A DNA stretch of 64,000 nucleotides from Candidatus Cottocaccamicrobium excrementipullorum (lineage in GTDB: Bacteria > Bacillota > Clostridia > Lachnospirales > Lachnospiraceae), in assembly GCA_018713255.1 (NCBI GenBank), contig DVFL01000009.1, positions 124,001 to 188,000 of the forward strand, written 5' to 3'. The notes beneath the pieces were generated by a model. It was not told where the DNA came from. It saw nothing but the letters and a program-made list of their open reading frames with translations, and did not search any database. Position 1 is the stretch's first letter, and each line of letters begins with the position of its first letter. Position numbers and translations under genes: made by a program. Below, one piece after another: positions 1 through 7,909 of the stretch.

Positions 1-654
1 TCTGCCTCTGGGGTCGGCCAGCGTACGGCATCCGAACCGAAGGGCAAGAATGGATCGGTGCACCATCCGGGCAGTGATTTGATAATTGTTTCGATAGCTT
101 AAAGGATAGTAGGTTTCATTAATACATTCTGCCAGAAAACGGGAAATGAACTGGGTTTCCTGGCCATTCAGGCAGATGGTGGCTGCCTGGTTGAACTGGG
201 ATGGCTTTTTTTTCTTGTACTTGTTTAACAGCAGGGCATCCAGGTCGTTTTCCAGCAGTGCATGAAGGCCGTGGGCCTGAATGGAGGGATTTTTTGGATC
301 GTAGTGAATCCTCCCGTAAACAAAAGGATGGCAGATGTAGTCGCCGATATAATGACAGAAAAATCCAGCCATATAGGCAATGCCTTGTTCCCTCTGCTGG
401 CGGGAGGGAATGGCAGCCAGGCGGTTTAAGCATACCGAAAAAAAGTCGTTGACGTGATGCTCGTGCATGTATGCGCCCACATTGCGGTAATCCCGGTGGC
501 GAAGAACAGGCAGATTGTAAAAAAACATATCTGGTCCCTGAAGGCCAAGCTGATAAAGCCAGCGGTATTTGGCGATAATAAACTTTAATTGATTGTTGGG
601 AAGGTCATTATAGGCCTTCATTCCTAAAATGTAATGGGTAGTAAAGCCCGGCAT
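1..654 (-). CDS. Zinc-dependent phospholipase C family protein, C-terminus missing (window edge)
   Basis: The reverse strand reads open from an ATG at 654 to the window edge (218 codons, no stop reached). The start follows a good AGAGGTGA ribosome binding site. The protein begins MPGFTTHYILGMKAY and carries early histidines (THYILG, MHEHHV, FFCHYIGDY, CHPFVYGRIHYD) spaced like the metal ligands of the zinc-dependent phospholipase C / S1-P1 nuclease fold found widely in Clostridia. No signal peptide is visible, unlike secreted alpha-toxin-type enzymes, so this is probably one of the cytoplasmic uncharacterised members. The substrate is unknown. The family call is by motif pattern. Confidence 0.7.
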   Translation of the reverse strand, partial: MPGFTTHYILGMKAYNDLPNNQLKFIIAKYRWLYQLGLQGPDMFFYNLPVLRHRDYRNVGAYMHEHHVNDFFSVCLNRLAAIPSRQQREQGIAYMAGFFCHYIGDYICHPFVYGRIHYDPKNPSIQAHGLHALLENDLDALLLNKYKKKKPSQFNQAATICLNGQETQFISRFLAECINETYYPLSYRNNYQITARMVHRSILALRFGCRTLADPRGR

Positions 655-820
655 GGAATCACCTCTTTCTTTGCTTCCATAGTATCATATTTGCCCGGGT
701 ATTTCATTAAGATACCTTTAATTTTTTTCGCAGAAGAAGAAAAGCCGCGTCCTCTTTGCCGCATATCTTTTAAGAGGAGAGAATAAATCTTAAACAGAAA
801 ACAGGATGGGAGGACGGCAC

Positions 821-2272
821 ATGCTGGAAATCATTCATCAGATTGTCTGGGGACCGTGGCTGATGGTGTTCTTTTTGGGAACAGGGGCATTGTTTACGGT
901 AAAATCCAGATTTTTTCCCGCCGCTGGTTTTCGGATATGGTGGAAGGCTACGGCGGGAAGTGTTAAGCAGGCGCCGAAAGCGCAGGTAAAAACCGCCTGC
1001 ACAGCATTGGCGGCTACTGTGGGGACGGGAAACATTGTGGGAGTGGCTACTGCGCTGGCTGCAGGGGGACCAGGCGCCCTGTTCTGGATGTGGGTATCCG
1101 CCTTAATGGGAATGATGACGGCTTACAGTGAAGTCTATCTGGGGGTTAAGACCCGGTTCCTGCTGGATGAGGGAGAAATGATCTGCGGGCCTTTCGTGTA
1201 TCTGGAAAAGCTGGCGGGGAAAAAAGGAATGGCTTTGTTGTATGCACTGCTCTGCCTTTTCGCCTCCCTTGGCATGGGTTCCATGGTGCAGGCCAATTCT
1301 TTGGCGGAGACTGCAGGATATTCTTTTCACCTTTCGCCGCCTGCTGCAGGGATTGTTCTCTGTGGCCTTGCGGCTGCTGTGATTTGCGGAGGAAGAAAAC
1401 GGATTGGAGAGGCGGCGGGGGCCCTGGTTCCCTTTTCTGCCGGAATTTATATGGGATTTTCCCTTCTGGTCCTCTTTTTCTGCCGCCAGAATCTTCTCTG
1501 GGCGCTGAAGGAAATTTTCAGAGAAGCCTTTAACGTTAGGGCGGCAGCTGGAGGGGCAGCAGGGGCCGGCATCAGCCGGGCGATGCGCTACGGTCTGGCC
1601 AGAGGGGTATTTTCCAACGAAGGGGGCCTGGGAAGTATGGCAGTGCTCCATGGAGATTCCCCGGGCCAGGATCCTAAGCTTCAGGGCATGTGGGCAATGT
1701 TTGAGGTGTTTTTTGATACGATTGTGGTATGCACCCTCACCGGACTGGTGATTCTTTGCTGTACCAGAGGAGGGGAGGGGAAGGAGCTTCAGGGGGCGGC
1801 CCTTGCTTCCTGGTGTTTTCAAAGCTGTCTGGGAAAGCCGGGAGGTTATGTTGTTTCCTTATCTATGATGCTGTTCGCCTTCGGCACCATTATTGCATGG
1901 CATTATCTGGGCAGCCAGGCTCTGGCTTATTTAACCTGCAGGATGGATGCGGATTATCGGAAGGGAGCTCTGAGAATTTACCGGGTGATCTATTTAACGG
2001 CGCTGTGGCTGGGCTCCATGGCAGCCATGGAGAAGGTCTGGATGTTTTCCGATATTGTAAATGGGCTGATGGCAGTTCCGAATCTGGCGGCCCTTATTCT
2101 GCTGTCCAGAGAAATTCAGTTTCCTGAAGAATGGGAGCAGCGAAGACGGAAAAGAAAAAGGCGGTTCTCAGACAGGGCTAAAGGGTATTTGGGAAGTTCA
2201 GGCGGAGTATGGGAAAACGGGGTGTTCTGGATAATCCTTGTTTTGGGCGTGCTCTTTACTGCAGCAATTTGA
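821..2272 (+). CDS. Sodium:alanine/glycine symporter (AGCS family)
   Basis: This integral membrane protein imports alanine or glycine with sodium. The 483-residue product has the family hallmark block around residues 62-115 (AATVGTGNIVGVATALAAGG, then GALFWMWVSALMGM and AYSEVYLGVKTR) and about ten hydrophobic segments. I place the start at 821 because GGGAGG at 808-813 sits at good spacing; an in-frame ATG at 806 would lie upstream of that site. It is a single gene between a divergent phospholipase-like gene and a downstream gene with its own promoter. The exact substrate cannot be read from sequence. Confidence 0.9.
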   Translation: MLEIIHQIVWGPWLMVFFLGTGALFTVKSRFFPAAGFRIWWKATAGSVKQAPKAQVKTACTALAATVGTGNIVGVATALAAGGPGALFWMWVSALMGMMTAYSEVYLGVKTRFLLDEGEMICGPFVYLEKLAGKKGMALLYALLCLFASLGMGSMVQANSLAETAGYSFHLSPPAAGIVLCGLAAAVICGGRKRIGEAAGALVPFSAGIYMGFSLLVLFFCRQNLLWALKEIFREAFNVRAAAGGAAGAGISRAMRYGLARGVFSNEGGLGSMAVLHGDSPGQDPKLQGMWAMFEVFFDTIVVCTLTGLVILCCTRGGEGKELQGAALASWCFQSCLGKPGGYVVSLSMMLFAFGTIIAWHYLGSQALAYLTCRMDADYRKGALRIYRVIYLTALWLGSMAAMEKVWMFSDIVNGLMAVPNLAALILLSREIQFPEEWEQRRRKRKRRFSDRAKGYLGSSGGVWENGVFWIILVLGVLFTAAI

Positions 2273-2297
2273 AAGAGCTGGGAGAGCATAGGAGGAA

Positions 2298-2326
2298 TTG
2301 CAATTTCCCTTGATTCCTCGTATAAT
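2298..2326 (+). promoter_or_regulatory. Sigma-A-type promoter for the P-loop kinase-like gene
   Basis: TTGCAA (2298-2303), a 17-bp spacer and a perfect TATAAT (2321-2326) lie about 60 bp upstream of the start codon at 2385. Confidence 0.7.
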
Positions 2327-2384
2327 GGTAAAATGCAGACAGAAAATGAAAGAATACAGGCATACATTGCGGGGAGGAAAAATC

Positions 2385-2951
2385 ATGGAAAAGAATAATT
2401 CCAGAGAACATAAGCTGCTGATTATTATTAATGGAAGAGGCGGAGTAGGGAAGGATACCTTGTGTGAATTTGCCGCATCAAGGTGGAAGGTGCGCAATGT
2501 ATCTTCGATTACTCCCATCAAGGAAATTGCTGCTGCCTATGGATGGAAGGGAGAGAAAACACCCCAGGCCAGGCGCTTTCTGGCAGATCTTAAAGAGGCG
2601 TTTACCCGTTATAACGACCTGCCTACCCATTATCTGCTTGAACAGTACAAGATATTCCTGGAGGGAGAGGAACAGCTGATGTTTGCCCACATCCGGGAAC
2701 CGGAAGAGATTAAAAAATTTAAGGAAAAAGCAGGGAAGAGCTGCGTTACTCTTTTGGTGAAGCGGGAAGGAGAAGGGCCGGCGGCCTGGGGAAATGCGGC
2801 GGATGACCAGACGGAAAATTACGTCTATGATTATGTTTACGATAATTCGCTCCCGTTGAAAGAGGCAGAGGGAGATTTCCTTATATTTTTGGAAAAGATT
2901 ATGCAGGAACAGTCATTGACAGGAGAGAAAATCCGCACAAAAGAAGTGTGA
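2385..2951 (+). CDS. P-loop NTPase, nucleoside/nucleotide kinase-like
   Basis: The 188-residue cytoplasmic protein opens with a beta strand and a Walker A motif GRGGVGKDT (residues 17-25), whose KD ending is typical of dephospho-CoA kinase and dNMP-kinase-like proteins. Basic residues follow (FAASRWKVR) and an acidic C-terminal half (ENYVYDYVYDNSLPLKE) resembles the tail of this group. The start at 2385 is chosen over an in-frame ATG at 2298 because GGGGAGGA (2371-2378) precedes it and because the -35 and -10 boxes lie inside the longer version. The substrate is not identifiable; a deoxynucleotide monophosphate kinase is one possibility. Confidence 0.65.
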   Translation: MEKNNSREHKLLIIINGRGGVGKDTLCEFAASRWKVRNVSSITPIKEIAAAYGWKGEKTPQARRFLADLKEAFTRYNDLPTHYLLEQYKIFLEGEEQLMFAHIREPEEIKKFKEKAGKSCVTLLVKREGEGPAAWGNAADDQTENYVYDYVYDNSLPLKEAEGDFLIFLEKIMQEQSLTGEKIRTKEV

Positions 2952-3056
2952 CAGATTGTGGATAAAACTTCTAAAAATAAAAAAACAAGAGAAAAACAAA
3001 CGAAAATAACAGATAAAAATCAGAAAGATTGTGCATCCTTTTTCTGCTGACGGGAT

Positions 3057-3062
3057 TATAAT
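3057..3062 (+). promoter_or_regulatory. -10 element upstream of L25
   Basis: A perfect TATAAT lies 85 bp before the L25 start. No convincing -35 is present at the expected distance, so only the -10 is claimed. A small CCTGC/GCAGG hairpin lies between it and the gene. Confidence 0.4.
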
Positions 3063-3146
3063 ATCTCCTGTAACAAGAAGAAATACTTAACCAACCTGCA
3101 AAGGGCAGGCGCCGCTAAGCATTCAGTTTAAGGAGGAAAAGATAAA

Positions 3147-3737
3147 ATGACTACTTTGAAAGCTGAAAAAAGAGACATGAAAACGAAAGCAAAAAAGCTT
3201 AGACGGGAAGGATTTGTTACTGGCAATGTGTTCGGAAAACAGATAAAAGAATCCATACCGATTCAGATTCCCCAGAGAGAGGCAGAGCGGTTCTTGAAAA
3301 CCAATGGAAAAGGCAGCCAGGTAATGCTTGAAGTAGACGGCCAGTCCATTGATGCACTGATTAAGGAAGTGGATTTTGATTCCATGAAGAATCAGATTCT
3401 GGAAATCGATTTCCAGGCTCTGGTGAAGGGCGAAAAGGTTCACTCTGTGGCGGAGGTTGTTCTGCTGAATCACGAGAAAGTGGTTACTGGCGTGGTAGAA
3501 CAGCTTCTTGAGGAAATTTCTTATCGTGCAGTTCCGGAAGAACTGGTAGAAAAGGTAGAAATTGATGTTGGAGAGCTGAGAGTAGGAGATACCATTAAGG
3601 TAAAAGATCTGCCGATCGCATCCAATACCCATATAGATTTGATGACTGATCCTGAGACTCCTGTTGTAACCGTATTTGAAGTGCATAATGCAGTAGAAGA
3701 AACGGATACAGAAGAAGGAGCCGAGGAGGCTAAGTAA
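3147..3737 (+). CDS. ctc: 50S ribosomal protein L25/general stress protein Ctc
   Basis: The 196-residue protein matches the long (TL5/Ctc) form of L25, which binds 5S rRNA in the central protuberance of the large subunit. An N-terminal L25 domain (about residues 5-95, KKLRREGFVTGNVFGK) is followed by the C-terminal beta domain (VEKVEIDVGELRVGDTIKV, PVVTVFEVHN) and an acidic tail rich in Glu. AAGGAGG at 3130 gives a strong ribosome binding site. It is monocistronic and ends in a bidirectional terminator that overlaps the 3' end of the convergent MATE gene. Some relatives are stress-induced; no sigma-B-like promoter is recognisable here. Confidence 0.92.
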   Translation: MTTLKAEKRDMKTKAKKLRREGFVTGNVFGKQIKESIPIQIPQREAERFLKTNGKGSQVMLEVDGQSIDALIKEVDFDSMKNQILEIDFQALVKGEKVHSVAEVVLLNHEKVVTGVVEQLLEEISYRAVPEELVEKVEIDVGELRVGDTIKVKDLPIASNTHIDLMTDPETPVVTVFEVHNAVEETDTEEGAEEAK

Positions 3738-3740
3738 AGA

Positions 3741-3778
3741 AAAAATAAGCCGGCTTACGATGCCGGCTTATTTTTTGT
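3741..3778. terminator. Bidirectional intrinsic terminator inside the end of the MATE gene
   Basis: AATAAGCCGGC (3744-3754) pairs perfectly with GCCGGCTTATT (3762-3772), with an A-rich flank on one side and T-rich flank on the other, so it can terminate both the L25 transcript and the convergent MATE transcript. The MATE stop codon (3755-3757) lies in the loop. Confidence 0.9.
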
Positions 3779-5137
3779 GATTTCCTGGATGATTCCCCGG
3801 ATGACTGCCGCTGCCAGAAGAAATGTGGCGGCGTCAGCAAGAGGCTGAGAGATCTCAAGACCCAGAATTCCCAGGGCAGGAGTGAGAATTAACAGCGCAG
3901 GAATCAGGAACAATCCCTGGCGTGCGGTAGATACCAGAGTTGCCCGCAGTCCATATCCGATGGACTGGGGGAACATATTTCCAATGGTAATAACGCCTTG
4001 AAGGGGCAGGGTGATCAGCTGAAAGCGAAGGGCGGCAGTGCCAATCTGGATTACTGCCGGGTCATCCCGGCGGAAGAGAGCGATGATTTCTCCTGAAGCC
4101 AGAAAGCCTAGAAGGCAGAAAACCACCAGCACAACCGTGCTGACCTTAATGCAGAACCAGCAGGCTTCTTTTACCCGGCTGTAAAGCTTGGCGCCGAAGC
4201 AGTAGCTGCACACCGGCTGAAATCCCTGACCGAAGCCGATAATGGCAGAGTTGATAAACTGCATAAACCGGTTCACAATGGACATAGCGGCAATGGCGGC
4301 ATCGCCGTAGGGATGAGCCATCACGTTCATGAGAATGGTGGCTACGCTGGTAATCCCTTGTCGTCCCAGAGAGGGAAAACCGCCGTAAAGGATCTGGCGG
4401 TAAATGGCAAGGGTAGGCTTGAAGTTCCGAAGGCGGATGGAAATACAATCCTTTCGGAAATTGCACATGAATAAAAGAATGCAGAAGCTGATGAATTGGG
4501 ATAGTCCTGTCGCCAGGGCCGCGCCGCCTGTCCCCATGCCAAGGGTAAAAATGAACAGAGGATCCAAGGCAATATTTAACAGGCCGCCTATGGTGATGCC
4601 GAACATGGCAAAGAAGGCCTTGCCTTGAAACCGGAGAAGATTATTCATAATAAAAGAACAGGTCATAAACGGAGCCGCCAGGAAAATATAGAAGGCATAG
4701 TCCTCTGCGTAAGGGGCGATGGTTTCTGTGGCGCCTAAAAACATGACAACGGCGTGGAGATTCAGCACGCCCAAGGCTGCGATGACAAGACCGATGAGCG
4801 CTCCGGTGAAAAAGGCGATGGAGACGATATGCTCTGCCAGTTTTCGCTTCCCTGCGCCGATGGACCGAGTCATGAAATTGCCGCTGCCCATTCCCACCAT
4901 GAAGGAGAGGGCCTGGATAATAGACATGGCAGAGAAGATGATTCCCACTGCGCCGGAAGCGCTGGTGCCGATCTGGCTGACAAAAAAGGTGTCGGCCATG
5001 TTGTAGATGGAGCTCACCAGCATGCTGATAATCGTGGGCACAGCCAGACGGGGAATAATTCGGTTAATTGGAGCGTTGGCCATCTCATAGTACTGGTCTT
5101 TTGTTGTCTTTTGTTCCTTTGGTTCCAATGGAAGCAC
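3755..5137 (-). CDS. MATE family multidrug/toxin efflux transporter
   Basis: The 460-residue inner-membrane protein has about twelve hydrophobic segments in two similar halves. It shows MATE features such as IIPRLAVPTIISMLVSSIYN followed by ADTFFVSQIG near residues 28-60, which place it in the DinF/NorM-like group that exchanges drugs or metabolites for sodium or protons. No ATG fits the start: GTG at 5137 opens the frame, but the GAGGTG at 5140-5135 would suit a TTG at 5128 better, so the first three residues are uncertain. It follows the rpiR-like regulator by about 20 bp and is probably cotranscribed with it. The final codons form the terminator stem. Confidence 0.9.
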   Translation of the reverse strand: MLPLEPKEQKTTKDQYYEMANAPINRIIPRLAVPTIISMLVSSIYNMADTFFVSQIGTSASGAVGIIFSAMSIIQALSFMVGMGSGNFMTRSIGAGKRKLAEHIVSIAFFTGALIGLVIAALGVLNLHAVVMFLGATETIAPYAEDYAFYIFLAAPFMTCSFIMNNLLRFQGKAFFAMFGITIGGLLNIALDPLFIFTLGMGTGGAALATGLSQFISFCILLFMCNFRKDCISIRLRNFKPTLAIYRQILYGGFPSLGRQGITSVATILMNVMAHPYGDAAIAAMSIVNRFMQFINSAIIGFGQGFQPVCSYCFGAKLYSRVKEACWFCIKVSTVVLVVFCLLGFLASGEIIALFRRDDPAVIQIGTAALRFQLITLPLQGVITIGNMFPQSIGYGLRATLVSTARQGLFLIPALLILTPALGILGLEISQPLADAATFLLAAAVIRGIIQEITKNKPAS

Positions 5138-5158
5138 CTCGATTCTGAAAAATTTAGA

Positions 5159-6016
5159 TTATAATAGTTTGCGGGCCGTAGCCTGAGCGGTGGCTGCCCG
5201 AGCTCCAGTGCAAATGTCGGAATTCTGCTGGCAATACACATGGAACAGGTAATCAATAATAAACAGCTGGCCGATTTTTGCAGCGATGGAGCCGGATTGC
5301 AGCGGATTTTCGCTGGGGCCGCACAGCAGGACCACATCAGCCAGCATAGCCGCCGGAGAATTGGGAAAATGCGTGATCAGGATGACAGAGGCTCCGTTGT
5401 TTTTTGCCGGCTTCAGCACATCCAGCATATCTTTCGTGGCTCCCGAGTAGGAGAAAAAGAGGATGGCGTCCTGGTCAGTACATAAGGAGGAAGCCATGGC
5501 CTGCATATGGGAGTCTGCAATGTGAATGAAATCTGAAGAAGCGGTGGAAAATCTGGCCCAAGCTTCCATGGCCGTTACATTGCTGCTTCCCTGACCAAAG
5601 CAGAAAATTCTGCGGGAGTTAGAAAGAAGCGCGGCGGCTTTTAATGCGCTGGCTTCATCCACCATGGCCAGGGTTTCATTGAGCGCAGAAACGTCGGTCT
5701 GGTACAGACGGCGGCATAAGGTTTCAAAACTGCTCTGGCCGGAGGCCTGGGTGGGATCTGCTCCAGGGTCCCGGGCTCCAAGTGTTGGATCTGCCTTTGC
5801 CAGGGCTAGTTTCAAATCATTGTAGCCTGCCAGTCCCAGCATTTTGCAGAACCGGGTAATGGTTGCTTCAGATACCCGGCTGGCTTCTGCCAGTGAAGTG
5901 ATAGACATATACTGGGTTTCAGATTTGTGAGACAAAATATAGTCGGCAAGCTTTTTCCCGGAGCGGGTAAGGGAATTGTAGCGGTCGGCAATGGAATCAA
6001 GAATATTGGACTGCAT
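5159..6016 (-). CDS. MurR/RpiR family transcriptional regulator (HTH + SIS)
   Basis: The 285-residue protein has an N-terminal RpiR-type helix-turn-helix (about residues 1-77, including SITSLAEASRVSEATITRFC) and a C-terminal SIS sugar-phosphate-binding domain (about 115-245, with FCFGQGSSNVTAMEAW and ILFFSYSGATKDMLDV). Such regulators sense phosphosugars. GGAGGTG precedes the ATG at 6016. The only partner in the operon is the MATE exporter about 20 bp downstream; no sugar gene is adjacent, so an effector cannot be named. The usual sugar-metabolism role is not supported by the neighbours. Confidence 0.88.
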   Translation of the reverse strand: MQSNILDSIADRYNSLTRSGKKLADYILSHKSETQYMSITSLAEASRVSEATITRFCKMLGLAGYNDLKLALAKADPTLGARDPGADPTQASGQSSFETLCRRLYQTDVSALNETLAMVDEASALKAAALLSNSRRIFCFGQGSSNVTAMEAWARFSTASSDFIHIADSHMQAMASSLCTDQDAILFFSYSGATKDMLDVLKPAKNNGASVILITHFPNSPAAMLADVVLLCGPSENPLQSGSIAAKIGQLFIIDYLFHVYCQQNSDICTGARAATAQATARKLL

Positions 6017-6072
6017 TCAAACACCTCCGTTTGCAAAGAAAGTCCGAGGCAGAAATTTCAGGCGTTTTTATC

Positions 6073-6101
6073 ATTATACAGAATTATTAATGATTTTGCC
6101 A
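6073..6101 (-). promoter_or_regulatory. Promoter of the rpiR-MATE operon
   Basis: Read on the minus strand, TGGCAA (6101-6096), a 17-bp spacer and a perfect TATAAT (6078-6073) lie about 55 bp upstream of the regulator's ATG. Confidence 0.65.
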
Positions 6102-6194
6102 GATAAAATCATGAGATCAATGAAAAGCGCAGGGGCAGAAGGGGAAAGGGGCAGAGAATCCTGTGAAAGTATGGATTTTCTGGCCTTTTTGATG

Positions 6195-6200
6195 TATACT
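6195..6200 (+). promoter_or_regulatory. Candidate -10 element for murC
   Basis: TATACT lies about 70 bp before the murC start. The -35 position (TGGATT at 6172-6177) is poor, so this is tentative. Confidence 0.35.
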
Positions 6201-6273
6201 AATCAAAACGAAAATGCTGCGGCGAAGGCTGGAAAAGAGGCTTTGCGCCGCTGGAAAATGGAGAGTAATGAGT

Positions 6274-7656
6274 ATGTATCAGATAGATTTTAATCGTCCC
6301 CAGAAGATTTATTTTATTGGGATTGGGGGAATCAGTATGAGCGGCCTGGCAGAGATCCTTTTTGACGAAGGATTTCAGGTAATGGGCTCAGATATGAAGA
6401 AAAGCGAGCTTACAGACAGGCTGGAGCAGAAGGGAATTAAGGTGGAGTATGGGCAGAGAGCTTCCAATATTCCGGCTGACACCCAGGTGGTGGTGTACAC
6501 TGCAGCCATTCACCCGGACAATCCAGAATTTGTGGCTGCCAAGGAGATGGGGATTCCTATGCTTGCAAGGGCGGAGCTTTTGGGAGAGCTGATGCGCAAT
6601 TACCATCATGCAGTGAACATTGCCGGAACCCACGGAAAAACGACTACCACTTCCATGCTGACGGAGATTCTTTTAGCAGGAGAGAAAGATCCTACGGTTA
6701 CGGTAGGCGGGATTTTGCCGGCGATCGGCGGAAATATCCGGGTGGGAGGTTCAGAACTTTTCGTGGCGGAAGCCTGCGAATATACGAATAGCTTCTTATC
6801 TTTCTTCCCTACTATGGAAATTATTCTGAATATTGAGGCGGACCATTTGGACTTCTTTAAAGATATAGAAGATATCCGTCATTCCTTCCGCCGTTTTGCC
6901 CAAAAACTGGATGAGAAGGGAATTCTGATTATTAACCGGGAGATTCCCCGGCTTGAGGAGATTACAGAGGGTCTTCCCTGCAAAGTGATTACCTTTGGCA
7001 GAAATCCGGAAACCAGCAATTACAGCGCGGCAGAGATCACGTATGACCAGTATGCCAGAGCTTCTTATACTTTGATGATTGACGGGAAGCCTGAGGGAAA
7101 GATTGTTTTAGGCGTTCCAGGGGAACATAATGTTTATAATTCGCTCTCTGTGGTTGCAGCAGGGAGGGAGCTGGGAATTACCCTGGAGCAGATACAGAAG
7201 GGACTTAAATGCTTTTCTGGAACCAACCGGCGGTTTGAGAAGAAGGGTGAGATCGGCGGCGTGACGGTAATTGACGACTATGCTCATCATCCCCAGGAAA
7301 TCCGGGCAACCTTGACGACGGCAAAGAATTATCCCCACCGAAAAATCTGGTGCGTGTTCCAGCCCCATACATACAGCAGGACGGCGGCTCTTTTAGATGA
7401 GTTTGCCCAGGCCCTCCTGCTGGCAGATGAGGTAATTCTTGCGGATATTTATGCAGCCAGAGAAGTAAATACAATCGGAATTACTTCCCAGGACCTGGCA
7501 GATAAAATTCGGGAAGCAGGAGGAAGGGTTCATTATATCCCCTCATTTGATGAGATTGAAACCTTTATTTTAGAAAATTGTGTTCCCGGCGATTTGTTGA
7601 TAACTATGGGGGCCGGAGATATCGTAAAAGTGGGCGAAAAGCTCCTTGGCATGTAA
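6274..7656 (+). CDS. murC: UDP-N-acetylmuramate-L-alanine ligase
   Basis: MurC attaches L-alanine to UDP-MurNAc using ATP, the first amino-acid step of peptidoglycan precursor synthesis in the cytoplasm. From the start used here the protein is 460 residues. It has the N-terminal UDP-binding Rossmann motif FIGIGGISMSGLAEIL, the central ATP loop AGTHGKTTTTSML, the Mur ligase motif EACEYTNSFLSF and the C-terminal DDYAHHPQEIRATL and FQPHTYSRTAAL blocks. The frame extends upstream to 6214, but the conserved start MYQIDF at 6274 lies 8 nt after GGAGAG (6260-6265). An alternative ATG two codons upstream is too close to that site. It is followed directly by the DnaA-box array. Confidence 0.96.
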   Translation: MYQIDFNRPQKIYFIGIGGISMSGLAEILFDEGFQVMGSDMKKSELTDRLEQKGIKVEYGQRASNIPADTQVVVYTAAIHPDNPEFVAAKEMGIPMLARAELLGELMRNYHHAVNIAGTHGKTTTTSMLTEILLAGEKDPTVTVGGILPAIGGNIRVGGSELFVAEACEYTNSFLSFFPTMEIILNIEADHLDFFKDIEDIRHSFRRFAQKLDEKGILIINREIPRLEEITEGLPCKVITFGRNPETSNYSAAEITYDQYARASYTLMIDGKPEGKIVLGVPGEHNVYNSLSVVAAGRELGITLEQIQKGLKCFSGTNRRFEKKGEIGGVTVIDDYAHHPQEIRATLTTAKNYPHRKIWCVFQPHTYSRTAALLDEFAQALLLADEVILADIYAAREVNTIGITSQDLADKIREAGGRVHYIPSFDEIETFILENCVPGDLLITMGAGDIVKVGEKLLGM

Positions 7657-7857
7657 GTTATCCACAATATCCACATAGTTTTCAACATTTTATGTAAAGA
7701 AGCTATGTGGATGTTTTTATTTACATAAAAAATTTGCTGACAATTTAAAAATGCCTTGATTTTGCTGGATTTCGACAGGTTTCGCTGCGGCCTGAGAAAA
7801 ATAATCCACCGGGTTATCCACAATATCCACATTATCCACAACAGAGACTGTGGACAA
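7657..7857 (+). repeat. Two clusters of DnaA-box-like repeats between murC and the dnaD-like gene
   Basis: Perfect TTATCCACA boxes occur at 7658-7666, 7814-7822 and 7832-7840. One-mismatch ATATCCACA boxes occur at 7667-7675 and 7823-7831, and an inverted TTGTCCACA at 7857-7849. Boxes inside each cluster are head to tail with exact 9-bp phasing. The 20-mer GTTATCCACAATATCCACAT is repeated exactly at 7657-7676 and 7813-7832. An AT-rich stretch (about 7712-7760) lies between the clusters. The sequence match to the DnaA consensus is direct; binding by DnaA is inferred. Confidence 0.85.
7669..7719 (+). terminator. murC terminator built from the box sequence
   Basis: ATCCACATAG (7669-7678) pairs with CTATGTGGAT (7703-7712), followed by GTTTTTATTT. 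The left arm overlaps a DnaA-box-like repeat, so terminator and repeat share bases. Confidence 0.7.
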
Positions 7858-7886
7858 AGGGCGCTATTTTCTTTTTTTCAGGGGTG

Positions 7887-7895
7887 TGTTATGAT
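7887..7895 (+). promoter_or_regulatory. Extended -10 promoter for the dnaD-like gene
   Basis: TGTTATGAT forms an extended -10. The -35 position (7867-7872) is poor, as is common for extended -10 promoters. The last DnaA-like box (7849-7857) ends just upstream of it, a position from which a bound protein could control transcription. The predicted leader would be only about 10-20 nt. Confidence 0.5.
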
Positions 7896-7909
7896 GAACT
7901 CCAGAAAGG

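Noticed and set aside
1103-1822. 239-residue minus-strand ORF inside the AGCS transporter gene
   Set aside because: It lies wholly antisense to a well-supported gene, has no ribosome binding site and reads as low-complexity shadow sequence.
2957-2965. An isolated perfect DnaA box (TTATCCACA on the minus strand) before L25
   Set aside because: One such 9-mer per window is close to chance expectation and it is not part of a cluster.
3123-3686. 187-residue minus-strand ORF opposite L25
   Set aside because: Shadow of the L25 coding sequence; no start signal or recognisable domain.
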